Of a stretch of DNA of 64,000 bases, positions 9,101-17,593 are shown piece by piece. Each line of letters begins with the position of its first letter. Position 1 is the first letter of the stretch. The notes below the pieces were generated by a model, which was given only the letters and a program-made list of their open reading frames with translations, had not been told where the DNA came from and searched no databases. The translations under genes were made by a program, and so were the position numbers. Origin of the DNA: Ideonella_A intermedia_A (GTDB taxonomy: Bacteria > Pseudomonadota > Gammaproteobacteria > Burkholderiales > Burkholderiaceae_C); the NCBI GenBank assembly GCA_943370175.1, contig CALRPU020000011.1:59586-123585 (forward strand), read 5' to 3'.

Positions 9101-12100
9101 GCCAGGGTGCGCAGCAGGGCCGCGCCCTGCGCCACGCCGGCCGACACCAACAGCAATGGCCGATCGCCGGACAGGCCGTGGCGCCACAGCAGCCGGCGGT
9201 CGATGGCGCTGGCGGTGGACGAACGCACCACGCCGGGGTGGGCCAGGGTGAGCAACAGCGCCGTGTTCAGGCCCTGCGCGGCCAGACGCGTGTCGGCGCC
9301 CAGGCGCTGCGAATGCAATTGCGCATCGCACAGCGTGGCCGACATCAGCGACGCGCGCTTGACGTGGTGGGCCTGCCGGTACTTGTCGATCACGGCCGCG
9401 AGCGTGGCGGCCTGAACCGCCGTCGCCGTGGCAAAGCACAGGCGGGCGCGGCCCTGGGGCGCCACGCGCAGCCGCCATGTCATCGCGCACATCGGGTCCA
9501 GACCGGTGTCCAGTGCCACGGGAGCCGGCTCGCCCAGGGCCTCGTCGAGGACGCCGGGCGGGGGCGCCTCGGTGAGGCATTGGGGCTGGCTGGCGTCGCG
9601 GCCGCGGCCGAGCCAGCGCTGTCGGTCGGTCTGCAGGGTGACGCCCAGCAGCTCGGCCTCGCAGTCGGCAAGGAAGTGCGCCAGGTGCAGGCCGGTTTCC
9701 GACGCCAGGCGCGGCGTGCGCGTCAGCACCAGTGCGCGCTGGGCGGCACGCCACTGCGCGGTGACGAACAGGTTGGTGAAGGCGGGATGGGCCTCGTCGG
9801 CGGCGGGCTCGCACAGCGTGGGCTCGAAGGCCGAGCTCAAGGCCAGGTCCAGCGGCCGATCGCCGGTGTTCCACAGCTCGATTTCCCGAAACTCGACGTC
9901 GTCTTCGGGGCTGACCCACACCGTGGCGCGCGCCTGCAGCCCGGGCCACCGGGTGTCGAAGACCACGCGGTCGGCGTCGAAGCGGCAACGGTAGTCGGCC
10001 GCGGGGTCGGGTGCGGGGTGCTGCGTCAGCGACACGGCTTGCGGCCGCGTGGCCCAGCGCAGCCAGAAGAAGTGGCCATGGGCGTCGCGCAGGGCGTCGT
10101 CGCGCTGGCGGGTCAGGCCGACAGGGCCCCAGCGGCTGGTGCCCGCGCCGTTGGGCCGCAGGCTGACGGCGCAGCGGCCGTTGCTCATCAGGTGGGTGGG
10201 CTCGACCGCCAGGGCGCCCGGGGCCACCTCGCGCACGGCAGCGCCGTCGCTGCGCGGGCCCGTCTGCGGGCGGGCCGGCACGTGCGGTGTGGCCAGGCGC
10301 GACAGCGCGCGCGGCGAGCGCTCGTGCAGCAGCGTCGTCATGGCCTGCATGCGCGGCTCGGCCATGCCCCAGCGCTGCGCCGGGCCGCCCAACAACAGAT
10401 TGGCCAGCGCGACGATGCTCATGCCCTGGTGGTGGGCCATGTAGGTTCGCACCAGCGTGCCCTGCCCGCCCGGCAGGCGGCGGTCGGCGGCGCAGTCGAG
10501 GGCCTCGCAGAAACCCAGGTCGCCGCGCGCGCCCAGGCGCTCCAGCCAGGCGAGGTTGCGCACCGCGGCGGCCGGCTGCCACGGCAAGGCCATGACGGTG
10601 GCGTATGGCGCCACCACCGCCTCGCCCGGCGGCGTGCGGCGCAGCGCCAGGCGGGGCACGCCGTGCGGCGCGTACTGGTAGGCCAACGTGTGGTCCCGCC
10701 CGGCGTGGGCCGACTCCGACTGGCCCCAGGGCAGGCCTTCGGCCAGGCCATGGTGGATCTGCTCGCGGATCGCGGTCTGGCAGGCCTCGTTCAAGGCGCT
10801 GCCGGCGGGCTCCACCAGCACCAGACCCGGCATCAGGTACTCGAACATCGACCCCGACCAGGAGCGCAGGCCGGCGTGGCCGCCCACCGCATAGAAGGGC
10901 CGGCCCAACGCCGCCCAGTGCGCCACCGGCAGGTCGCCCTTGGCGATGGCGATCAGGCTGGTCAGGCGCGACTCGGACGCCAGCAGGTCGTAGAAGCCGC
11001 GGTCCAGCTGCTGCTCGGCCAGCCGGTAGCCGATGTGCAGCAGGCGCCGCTTGCGGTGGTACAGGAAACGGAAGTCGGGCGCCCAGGCCAGGGCCTCGAA
11101 GGCCTGGGCCAGTGTGCGCAGGCGGGCCAACTGGTCTGCTGAAGGCGGCTCGGAGACCTTTTCCGAGGCCGTCGGCCCCAATGTCGGATCGGGCGCCATG
11201 CGCGCCAGCTCCCGGCAGGCCTGCGCCACCGCCAGCAGGTGCCCGCTCAGGTTGCCGCTGTCGACGGTGGACACGTACATCGGCAGCAACGCTGCGCCGG
11301 TCTGGGTGTCGTACCAATTCAAGAAGTGGCCGCGGTGGCGCTGCAGCGTCTGCAGCGTGGCGTGCGTGGCTTCCAGGCGGTCGAGCAGCTCGGTGGTGTC
11401 GATCCACCCAAACGAGCGCGCACAGGCGGTGCTGAGCAGGTACAGGCCGATGTTGGTGGGCGAGCTGCGGTGGGCCAGCATGTCCTGAGGGTCGACCTGC
11501 AGGTTGTCTGGCGGCAGGTGGCGGTCGTCCGGGCCGACGCAGCGCTCGAACAGGCGCCAGGTGTCGCGGGCCAGCGCGTGCAGCTGCGCGGTTTGCGCGG
11601 CGCTGAGCGCGGCCGCCGGCCGGCGCGGCAGCGCCCGGCTGGCCGCCCAGGTCCACAGCGGGGACGCGGCCCACAACGCACACAGGGCAACGGCGGCCAG
11701 CAGGTGCGGCGTGCCACTGAACCACAGCACCCCCAGCAGCGCCAGCGCCCCCAGCGGCTCGGCCGCGTGGCTGCGCCACAGCGCCCCCAATCGGTGTTGC
11801 GCGGCCGCCTGGGCGGCCGCGGCCGTGGTCCATTGCAGCAGGTGACGGCGGCTCACGGCCAGCCGCCAGACGGCGCGCGCGATGGCGTCGGCCGCCTGCT
11901 GGGCGCCCTGCACCAGCAAGGCCAGGTGCCACACGCCGCCGGCGGCGGCGCGCAGCAGGTCTTCGCCCGAGCGGCGTAAAAACAAGACAGGCGACACGTC
12001 CCAGCGCGGCGGGACCAGGCCAGCCAGCGCGCCGATCAACGGTCCTCCCGCATAGGCGGCCAGCACGACCCACACCGCGGTGCCCGGCGCGATCACCGCC

Positions 12101-14703
12101 CCCGCCAGCGCGGCCACCACCAGCGCCAGGCTCGCCGGTGTGACGAGCGAGCGGCGCAGGTTGTCCACCATCTTCCAGCGGTTGACCGCGCCCACCGGCC
12201 AACGCCGCCACCGCGCGATGAAGGGCAGCAGCTGCCAGTCGCCGCGGGTCCAGCGGTGGCGGCGCGAGGCCGCCACGTCGGCGTGGAACGGCGCGTCTTC
12301 GACCAGCGCCAGGTCCGACACCGTGGCGCAACGCAGCAGCGCCCCCTCCAGCAGGTCGTGGCTGAGCACCTGGTCTTCGGGCAGACGACCGCCGAGCACG
12401 CGGTGCATGGCCTGCACGTCGATCAGCCCCTTGCCGCTGAAGCTGCCCTCGCCGTACAGGTCCTGGTGCACTTCCGACATGGCCGCGCTGTACGGGTCCA
12501 GCCCGCATTCGCCGGCGAACAGCCAGTGGAACGGCGTGAGCGAGGCCGGCGTGGGCAGCGGCGTGTCCAGGCGCGGTTGCAGCACGCCGTGGCCCGATTG
12601 CACGCGCCTCGCCGCACGGTCCAGCTGGGGCCGATTGGCCGGGTGGGCGGCGACGGCCACCAGCGCGTGCAGGCCGCCCGGGGGCAGTTCGGTGTCGCTG
12701 TCCAGGGTGATCAGGTGGCGCGTGCCGGTCGCCATGCGCGAGGTGTCGCCCAAGTCGATGAACTCGCCGCGCTGTCCATCGGCCAAGCTGGCCACCAGCT
12801 GCTCGAGCTTGCCGCGCTTGCGCTCCCACCCGATCCAGGCCGCCTCGGTCGCGCTGTGGCGGCGTGGGCGGTGCAGCAACACGAAGCGCGGCGCGGCGCG
12901 GCCGGCGGCGTCGCTGCCGACCTCTTGGGGATGGGCCGCGTTGAGTTCACGCACTTGCAGCGCGGCGTCCAGCAGCAAGGCGTCGTCGCCGTCGGCGCGT
13001 CGACCGGGCGCGTCGACCCAGTCGCTGAGCAGCGCGAACTGCGTGACCGGCTCGGGGTTGGCCAGGTGGTGCAGCAGCAGGCGGTGCAGCAGCGCACGCG
13101 TGCCGTTGGCGCTGGACAGCAGGCAGGGCACGACGACCATGGTCCGGTGCTCGGCACCCAGGCCGGCGCGCAGCGCCAGCCGAGGCAGGCGCACCGGCGG
13201 CAGGGTTTCGCTGATCAAGCGGTTCATCACCGCGATGACGGCCTCCGACACGGGCAACAGCAACAGAGCGGCCGCCAGCACGGGCCACGCGCTGCCCGCG
13301 GTCAGCGCTGCGACCGTGGCCCCGCACAGGCCCGCCAGGGTCAGCAAGTACAGCGGCAGCGTGACGGCGCGGTGGCGCACGCGCGCATCGCCCAGGCGCT
13401 CGCCCAGCGGGGCCGGTCCCACGTCCAGCGCCCGCCACAGCGCCGGCCGACCAGCCCCTTGCAGCCAGTGGTGGGCGAGGTCGCCCGGGGAAGCGCCCGG
13501 CTCGATGCCGTGCAGGCGCCCGGCGGCGGTGTCGGCGGCGGTGGCCGGATGGGGCAGATCGGGGGGCGTGGGTGGCTCGGCCTGACGCGCGGGCCTGGCG
13601 TGCGCCTGGCGGGCGGTCAGCACCAGGCCCAGCAAAGCCTCGCCCACCTCGCCTTCGCTGCGGCCGCTGTGGCGGGCCAGGGCTTCGATGCGGTGCAGGG
13701 TCTGGTCGCGGGTGCCGGCGTCTTCGGCGGCAAACAGCGGGTCGTCCATCATCCGCCGCATCAGCGGGCTGGCGTTGGCCACCAGGTCGGGCCATTCGGT
13801 GTCGTCGATGGCGCGCAGCGAGGCCACGGCGTTGCTTACGCTCAGGCTGTCGGCGGCCTGGTCGGCGATCTGCTGGGCTTGCTGCAGTTCGGCTTGCGGC
13901 AGGGCGTCGTCCAGCCAGGTGCGGGCCGCTTCGCTGCCGCTTTGCAGGGGCTTCAGGCGCGACGCCAGTTGCAGCAGGAAGGCGTCGGCCGCGCCCCGCG
14001 GCCGCAGCGCCTCGCGCACCGCGGCCAACTGCGGCACCGACGCGCCACCCGGCTGGTCCAGGCACTGGTTGGCCACCACCTGCGCGGCGGTGTGCACGGC
14101 CAGCCGTTCGGCCAGGCGGCGCAGGTTTTCGATCAGCACCACGCGCAAGGTGGTGGGCAGGGTCCACATCTCGCGCAGCTGCAGCTCGCGCACGCCCTGG
14201 TAGGCGTTCAGGAAGTGCAGCAGCTGGTCCTCGTCGAAGGCGCTGTCGGTGTGGATGACGTAGGCCCAGGCCACGCCGTAGATGCGGGGCAGCCCGGCGA
14301 GCGGCTCGTCCTGCAACACGGGCAGTGAGCGGTAGTAGCGGCGCGGCAGCGCCTCGACCACGGTCTTGAGTTGCGCGTCGATCAGGTGGAAGTTGTCCAG
14401 CAGCCACTGTGCCGCGGGACCGGCGTCCTGGCCGCCGGCGGCCTGGTCCTCAATGCCCCGGTGTGCATCGCGCAGCAGGCGGATGTTGCTGCGCAGCGCG
14501 GGCACGAAGCTGGGCCCGAACCAGCCCCCGGCGGCGGCGGCGTGGTGCGCCGCCAATGCGCGGGCGTGGTCGGCCAGGCGCTGTGGGCCGAACACCTCGG
14601 CGCGGATCGGGCTTTGCAGCGCGCCGCGGTCCGCGTCGAGCAGACGCAGGTTGATGGCGCTGGCGGCGGGGACGAGGCGGTGCAGGGTCGGTGCGGCCAC
14701 CAT
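6103..14703 (-). CDS. ndvB: Cyclic beta-1,2-glucan synthase-like protein (GT84 plus GH94)
   Basis: At 2866 residues it matches the size of Brucella Cgs and Rhizobium NdvB, inner-membrane enzymes that initiate, elongate and cyclise periplasmic beta-1,2-glucan from UDP-glucose. The family-2-like transferase core lies around residues 480-900, with the metal-binding DSD of LITLDSDTELPPGG near 668 and RWTRGDWQLLPF near 820. Hydrophobic segments flank it (about 440-490, 850-890 and 980-1020). A glycoamylase-like domain follows (HRGHFLNWYDTQTG, STVDSGNLSGHL, near 1080-1150). The C-terminal third is a GH94 phosphorylase-type domain with the general-acid motif GTGDWNDGMN near 2470, which trims chain length in the known enzymes. 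The start ATG directly follows the TGA of the small upstream gene. The exact cyclic product is an inference from the family. Confidence 0.9.
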   Translation of the reverse strand: MVAAPTLHRLVPAASAINLRLLDADRGALQSPIRAEVFGPQRLADHARALAAHHAAAAGGWFGPSFVPALRSNIRLLRDAHRGIEDQAAGGQDAGPAAQWLLDNFHLIDAQLKTVVEALPRRYYRSLPVLQDEPLAGLPRIYGVAWAYVIHTDSAFDEDQLLHFLNAYQGVRELQLREMWTLPTTLRVVLIENLRRLAERLAVHTAAQVVANQCLDQPGGASVPQLAAVREALRPRGAADAFLLQLASRLKPLQSGSEAARTWLDDALPQAELQQAQQIADQAADSLSVSNAVASLRAIDDTEWPDLVANASPLMRRMMDDPLFAAEDAGTRDQTLHRIEALARHSGRSEGEVGEALLGLVLTARQAHARPARQAEPPTPPDLPHPATAADTAAGRLHGIEPGASPGDLAHHWLQGAGRPALWRALDVGPAPLGERLGDARVRHRAVTLPLYLLTLAGLCGATVAALTAGSAWPVLAAALLLLPVSEAVIAVMNRLISETLPPVRLPRLALRAGLGAEHRTMVVVPCLLSSANGTRALLHRLLLHHLANPEPVTQFALLSDWVDAPGRRADGDDALLLDAALQVRELNAAHPQEVGSDAAGRAAPRFVLLHRPRRHSATEAAWIGWERKRGKLEQLVASLADGQRGEFIDLGDTSRMATGTRHLITLDSDTELPPGGLHALVAVAAHPANRPQLDRAARRVQSGHGVLQPRLDTPLPTPASLTPFHWLFAGECGLDPYSAAMSEVHQDLYGEGSFSGKGLIDVQAMHRVLGGRLPEDQVLSHDLLEGALLRCATVSDLALVEDAPFHADVAASRRHRWTRGDWQLLPFIARWRRWPVGAVNRWKMVDNLRRSLVTPASLALVVAALAGAVIAPGTAVWVVLAAYAGGPLIGALAGLVPPRWDVSPVLFLRRSGEDLLRAAAGGVWHLALLVQGAQQAADAIARAVWRLAVSRRHLLQWTTAAAAQAAAQHRLGALWRSHAAEPLGALALLGVLWFSGTPHLLAAVALCALWAASPLWTWAASRALPRRPAAALSAAQTAQLHALARDTWRLFERCVGPDDRHLPPDNLQVDPQDMLAHRSSPTNIGLYLLSTACARSFGWIDTTELLDRLEATHATLQTLQRHRGHFLNWYDTQTGAALLPMYVSTVDSGNLSGHLLAVAQACRELARMAPDPTLGPTASEKVSEPPSADQLARLRTLAQAFEALAWAPDFRFLYHRKRRLLHIGYRLAEQQLDRGFYDLLASESRLTSLIAIAKGDLPVAHWAALGRPFYAVGGHAGLRSWSGSMFEYLMPGLVLVEPAGSALNEACQTAIREQIHHGLAEGLPWGQSESAHAGRDHTLAYQYAPHGVPRLALRRTPPGEAVVAPYATVMALPWQPAAAVRNLAWLERLGARGDLGFCEALDCAADRRLPGGQGTLVRTYMAHHQGMSIVALANLLLGGPAQRWGMAEPRMQAMTTLLHERSPRALSRLATPHVPARPQTGPRSDGAAVREVAPGALAVEPTHLMSNGRCAVSLRPNGAGTSRWGPVGLTRQRDDALRDAHGHFFWLRWATRPQAVSLTQHPAPDPAADYRCRFDADRVVFDTRWPGLQARATVWVSPEDDVEFREIELWNTGDRPLDLALSSAFEPTLCEPAADEAHPAFTNLFVTAQWRAAQRALVLTRTPRLASETGLHLAHFLADCEAELLGVTLQTDRQRWLGRGRDASQPQCLTEAPPPGVLDEALGEPAPVALDTGLDPMCAMTWRLRVAPQGRARLCFATATAVQAATLAAVIDKYRQAHHVKRASLMSATLCDAQLHSQRLGADTRLAAQGLNTALLLTLAHPGVVRSSTASAIDRRLLWRHGLSGDRPLLLVSAGVAQGAALLRTLAQLLRLWAHAQVACDLVIVNSEPVSYDRPLHRALAGLRDQHLAAQADSPRPCTALVLLDDRALSDAERATLGALARLHLHADGRPLQLQVDAWLRAHELDRELRQGVSTSALGLAPVPATAGAAPQGRFSATGERFIFDVSASRRPTRPWVNVLANPGFGAIVSDTGAGGSWALNSRLNQLTAWSNDPVADPPSEHFWLQDRTTRRVWSATPSATGAAGAGHRVVHGQGSTVISHRVGELSVVVTWVVDPVQAVKHVTLRLVNHGALPLRLRVVAVAEWLMGAQRTDRASVHTSAWRQRHGDLIAVLATQRDAAGGFGQGTAFLGTRGDVGHSVDWTADRRELFDARGRAVLPDHLGRLLGAGLDPCAALALDLDIAPGDAVEPVFVLGHAASLDAARGLLAEALALPARQRLAASQAHWQALLGATTVHTPDPLFDAMVNRWLLYQVLSSRLWAKAGFYQAGGASGFRDQLQDAMALAWAAPALLRAQILACAARQYPEGDVQHWWHSPSGAGVRTHFSDDLLWLPLACARHVQCTGDTGVLAELRPFLDGPPVPAGAEDRYDTPGVTSDQASVYEHAARCIDRSLRTGAHGLPLMGTGDWNDGMNRVGHGGQGESVWLGWFLCHVVAEFMPLAAAQGDMDRVARWRAAADGWAAALQDQAWDGQWYLRAWFDNGQPLGTQADTEARIDLIAQAWAVLSGVAPLARAERALDAADAELADPTAGVLRLLHPPLAHHLPSAGYIQAYPPGVRENGGQYNHAAVWALMAQAALARRQWPTGGVEPMPRGGAVQDERAERHDRHAERVWRDFRWISPAHRAQDPVHGAVYGLEPYAVAGDVYSHAPWAGRGGWSWYTGAAGWLHRAAVESLFGLDVQAERLRLIPCLPPGWDRAELRLNRPDCQVRFILLRQTPGDAMPRALRDEPGLQAVRLLPGDWVAWRGLAPDTCFVVPLLRGTPTGVMTGPTDAGDGVSVGALAATAGQRSPHHRAILPHAAADGP

Positions 14704-15054
14704 TCAAGCCAGCCACACCAGGACGCCGACCGCCGCACCCAACAGCGCGGCGGTGCTGACCACCCGTGCGATGGCAAAGCGGCCGGTGGCGTCCACGGCG
14801 CAGCGCAGGGCAAACCAGCGGCGGTGCGCCTGGGTGCAGCGCCGAAGGTGGTCGCCCAGCCCATTGAACTCGGCGGCGTCGGGGGCGGCCGCCCGCCCGT
14901 TGGCGGCCGTCGGCCAGCGCTGCCCCAATGCAGCAGGCTGAGCGGGCCGGCTCGGCGGCGAGCCCCCTGCCTCGCGGTCAACGCCGAAGCGGGGGGAAGG
15001 ATCGGGCAATGCACCGTCATGGGTGCAGGCGAAGGTCGGGGTGGCGGTGGTCAT
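14704..15054 (-). CDS. Small C-terminally anchored membrane protein coupled to the glucan synthase gene
   Basis: This 116-residue protein is not recognised as a family member. It has a polar, Pro/Ala-rich first half, then a basic stretch (GLGDHLRRCTQAHRRWFAL), and ends in a single hydrophobic segment (VSTAALLGAAVGVLVWLA) that should anchor it in the inner membrane with its bulk on one side. Its TGA is followed without a gap by the ATG of the glucan synthase gene, which strongly suggests translational coupling and a shared role, perhaps an accessory or assembly subunit. A GGAG lies about ten bases before the start, somewhat far. The functional link is inference from position only. Confidence 0.6.
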   Translation of the reverse strand: MTTATPTFACTHDGALPDPSPRFGVDREAGGSPPSRPAQPAALGQRWPTAANGRAAAPDAAEFNGLGDHLRRCTQAHRRWFALRCAVDATGRFAIARVVSTAALLGAAVGVLVWLA

Positions 15055-15274
15055 GGGCGTGGCGCTCCAATGGCGGTCGGCAGACCGGGTCCCGGATGGG
15101 GGAGGCGCAGCATCGACGACGGCGACCCCGCCGTCTGTGCGCTGACCGACAAATGGCCTGACCCTTGCGCACGTGTGCGACCGAGCTTGTGTGCGGTATC
15201 GAACAGAGCCAGACGCTTGATCTGCCTACACTGCAGCCGCGCGATTGCGCCATGACCACCCACCGGGAGACCCG

Positions 15275-16015
15275 ATGGCCGCCTCCAGCGCCAAGCCTGC
15301 TCCCCAATCGCCCGCCCGCGACAACCACCTGCTCGCGGCGTTGCCCGAAGCCGAATGGCTGCGTTGGGCCGATCGCCTTGAATGGGTCGAGCTCACCCTC
15401 GGGCAGGTGCTGTACGAATCCGGTGCGGCGATGAGCCACGTCTACTTCCCCACCACGGCCATCGTGTCGTTGCTCTATGTAATGGAGGACGGCGCCTCCG
15501 CCGAAATCGCCGTCGTCGGCAAGGAGGGCGTGGTGGGCATCGCGCTGTTCATGGGCGGCGAATCCACGCCCAGCCGCGCGGTGGTGCAAAGCGCCGGCGA
15601 GGGCTTTCGCCTGCGTGGGCACCTCGTCAAGGACGAGTTCAACCGCGGGGGACCCGTGTTGCACCTGCTGCTGCGCTACACCCAGGCACTGATCACGCAG
15701 ATGGCCCAGACCGCCGTGTGCAATCGCCACCATTCGCTGGACCAGCAGCTGTGCCGCTGGCTGTTGCTGAGCCTGGACCGCCTGGACGGCAACAAGCTGG
15801 TGATGACGCAGGAGTTGATCGCCAACATGCTGGGCGTGCGCCGCGAAGGCGTCACCGAAGGTGCGCTCAAGCTGCAGCGCGCCGGCTTGATCAGCTACGC
15901 GCGCGGCCACATCACGGTGCTGGACCGCGCGGGCCTCGAGCAGCGCACTTGCGAGTGCTACGAGGTCGTCAAGAAGGAGTACGACCGCTTGCTGCCCTCG
16001 CGAACGGCGAGCTGA
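15275..16015 (+). CDS. Crp/Fnr-type transcriptional regulator
   Basis: This 246-residue regulator has an N-terminal cyclic-nucleotide-binding-like beta barrel (VLYESGAAMSHVYFPTTAIVSLL, VVGKEGVVGIALFMGG) and a C-terminal winged helix with the recognition region TQELIANMLGVRREGVTEGA. The barrel lacks the usual phosphate-binding cassette of cAMP receptors, and no Fnr-type cysteine cluster is visible, so its ligand is unknown. The ATG was chosen because GGGAG sits six bases upstream; a TTG 30 bases earlier is also in frame. A paralogue follows 147 bp downstream, and the minus-strand glucan-synthase operon begins on the other side of a 220-bp divergent gap. Confidence 0.85.
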   Translation: MAASSAKPAPQSPARDNHLLAALPEAEWLRWADRLEWVELTLGQVLYESGAAMSHVYFPTTAIVSLLYVMEDGASAEIAVVGKEGVVGIALFMGGESTPSRAVVQSAGEGFRLRGHLVKDEFNRGGPVLHLLLRYTQALITQMAQTAVCNRHHSLDQQLCRWLLLSLDRLDGNKLVMTQELIANMLGVRREGVTEGALKLQRAGLISYARGHITVLDRAGLEQRTCECYEVVKKEYDRLLPSRTAS

Positions 16016-16032
16016 CGCGGTCTTCAGCGCTT

Positions 16033-16094
16033 CGGTGATGGCCCTCCGTGCGTTGCTGCACGGTGATGGCCCTCCGTGCGTTGCTGCACGGTGA
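16033..16094 (+). repeat. 28-bp tandem repeat with internal hairpin, 2.2 copies
   Basis: Two exact copies of a 28-bp unit (16033-16060 and 16061-16088) and a six-base start of a third lie just after the first Crp-like gene. Each copy with the next few bases forms an inverted repeat, CCGTGC-gttgct-GCACGG (16046-16063 and 16074-16091). Such paired hairpins could attenuate or stabilise the transcript between the two regulators. No T-run follows, so they are not classical terminators. Confidence 0.8.
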
Positions 16095-16162
16095 GGCCAG
16101 CCCGGCGGCGCCACAGTCGGCCGATCGGCAGCCGCCGTGGACCCCGCACGGAGCGTGCCCCC

Positions 16163-16876
16163 TTGCCCGACCCCCACAACCATTTGCTGACGCGGCTGGC
16201 CGCGCCTTTGCGACGCCGCATGCTGGCGCGCTGCGAGTCGGTTCACCTCGACTTGTCGGTCGAACTTGGCGAGCGCGGGACGACCACCACGCACGTGTAC
16301 TTCCCGGTCACGAGCTTCGTGTCGCTGGTGGCCGTGGTGGACAAACACCCTGGCCTGGAGGTGGCGATGGTGGGCGCGGAAGGCATGCTCGGCCTGCACT
16401 TGGCGCTCGGTGTCAAGCGCCAACCGCTGCGTGCCGTGGTTCAAGGGGAAGGCACGGCCTGGCGCATGAGTGCCGCCCACCTGCACCAGGAGATCGCGAC
16501 CAGCCCGCCGTTGCACAAGGTGTTGCTCGTGCACGCCGAGGCGCTGATGGCGCAACTCGCGAGCGCCAGCGCCTGCGTCAAATTCCACGAGATCGCGCCC
16601 CGCCTGGCGCGGTGGCTGCTGATGAGCCAGGACCGCGCTCAGACGCCGCAACTGCACATGACACATGAGTTTTTGTCGCTGATGCTCGGCGTGCGCCGCG
16701 TCGGCGTGACGGTGGCGGCCAGCGCACTGCAGCGCCGCGGCCTGATCCACTACCACCGCGGCATGGTCGACATCCTGGACCGCGCGGGGCTCGAGGGCGC
16801 GGCCTGCAGTTGCTACACCGCCGACCAGGACCGCCACCGCCTGCTGGCCGGCGGGCCACCGCGGCCCACCGTGTGA
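16163..16876 (+). CDS. Second Crp/Fnr-type regulator, paralogue of the preceding gene
   Basis: About 237 residues, with the same layout as its neighbour: a cNMP-binding-like barrel (THVYFPVTSFVSLVAVV, AMVGAEGMLGLHLALG) and a winged helix (THEFLSLMLGVRRVGVTVAAS). The two also share the C-terminal pattern VLDRAGLE...C.CY / ILDRAGLEGAACSCY, so they arose by duplication and have since diverged. The start is uncertain. A TTG at 16163 has GGAG nine bases upstream and places the N-terminus level with the paralogue. A longer frame runs back into the tandem repeat from 16076, where translation would read repeat sequence. No effector-binding residue could be assigned. Confidence 0.8.
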   Translation: MPDPHNHLLTRLAAPLRRRMLARCESVHLDLSVELGERGTTTTHVYFPVTSFVSLVAVVDKHPGLEVAMVGAEGMLGLHLALGVKRQPLRAVVQGEGTAWRMSAAHLHQEIATSPPLHKVLLVHAEALMAQLASASACVKFHEIAPRLARWLLMSQDRAQTPQLHMTHEFLSLMLGVRRVGVTVAASALQRRGLIHYHRGMVDILDRAGLEGAACSCYTADQDRHRLLAGGPPRPTV

Positions 16877-17045
16877 CTGGAACATCGAACCACCTCTGTT
16901 CTCCACCGCACCGACACCCACCGCCCCGCCCCCTAGCCTTGGGGCTTGCCGATGACCCACCCGCCATTGCCGTGTTGTCCGCGCTGTCCGCGCTGCAGCG
17001 CCCGGGCGCCGGCGGATGGCTCGTCGTCCTTTGAACGTTGCCCCC

Positions 17046-17066
17046 ATTGCCCATTGCCCATTGCCC
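17046..17066 (+). repeat. Heptanucleotide tandem repeat, three ATTGCCC units
   Basis: Three perfect ATTGCCC units sit immediately before the AGGAG ribosome-binding site of the collagen-repeat lipoprotein gene. Seven-base units can expand or contract by replication slippage, which here would change spacing or 5-prime leader length without altering the protein. Confidence 0.7.
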
Positions 17067-17076
17067 AGGAGCACGC

Positions 17077-17553
17077 ATGACCCAGAACACCCAACGCGCC
17101 ACCGCCAGCCGACCTTCGCGAACGTTTCGCCGCCTGTCGCGCGAAACGCCCTTGGTCAGCGGGCCGCGCCCAATGGTCCCCGTCGCCCGAGCGGACCTGC
17201 CGCGGCTGTTCGAATCGGTCCGCACCACCAGCGCCTCCCCGCGTGAGCGCCTGGCGCTGTGGGGCGCGATGGGTGTGCTGGGCGCGGTCAGCCTGGGTGC
17301 CTTGAGCGCCTGCACCCCGCCGGCGCCGGTGGTGGTGCCCGTGAGTCCGGTGACGCCATCGGTGGTGCCGGGCCCACCCGGGCCGGCCGGTGCCACGGGC
17401 ATGACCGGCAACACAGGCAACACCGGGATCACCGGCAACACGGGCAGCACCGGTGCCGACGGCATGACCGGCAAGACCGGCGACGCCGGCAGCGGGACCA
17501 CCGTGGTCGTGGTGCCGGGGCCGGGGTCGGCCGCTTCCGACCCCCCGAAGTGA
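17077..17553 (+). CDS. Putative lipoprotein with collagen-like Gly-X-Y repeats
   Basis: A 158-residue protein starting at an ATG with AGGAG six bases upstream. Residues 1-60 are polar with a twin-arginine-like pair (FRRLSR). A hydrophobic segment follows, ending in LGALSAC, which resembles a lipobox although it lies unusually far from the N-terminus. After a Pro/Val linker (PVVVPVSPVTPSVVPG) comes a run of about 13 Gly-X-Y triplets (GPPGPAGATGMTGNTGNTG and onward), then a short tail. Collagen-like repeats form trimeric stalks in known bacterial surface proteins. Whether the cysteine is lipidated or the segment is only a membrane anchor is undecided. It leads a plus-strand gene chain that runs to 21158. 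Confidence 0.7.
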   Translation: MTQNTQRATASRPSRTFRRLSRETPLVSGPRPMVPVARADLPRLFESVRTTSASPRERLALWGAMGVLGAVSLGALSACTPPAPVVVPVSPVTPSVVPGPPGPAGATGMTGNTGNTGITGNTGSTGADGMTGKTGDAGSGTTVVVVPGPGSAASDPPK

Positions 17554-17593
17554 GCCCGCCCCTGTCGTTTGATCCCACCCACCGGAGCGCCCC

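Noticed and set aside
7549..11142. Plus-strand 1197-codon frame opposite the glucan synthase gene
   Set aside because: Long antisense frames are expected at this GC content; the composition is His/Arg/Gly/Gln-rich and no domain can be seen, while the minus-strand gene has clear GT84 and GH94 motifs.
8810..12829. Minus-strand 1339-codon frame in another phase of the glucan synthase gene
   Set aside because: Arg/Gly/Ala/Pro-rich shadow of the real gene with no start signal or family features.
16046..16091. Rho-independent terminator after the first Crp-like gene
   Set aside because: The hairpins are real but lack a T-run and are only six base pairs, so they are listed as repeats instead.
15017..17074. 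Minus-strand 685-codon frame across both Crp-like genes
   Set aside because: It reads the complement of two well-supported regulators and of the tandem repeat; no motif is present.
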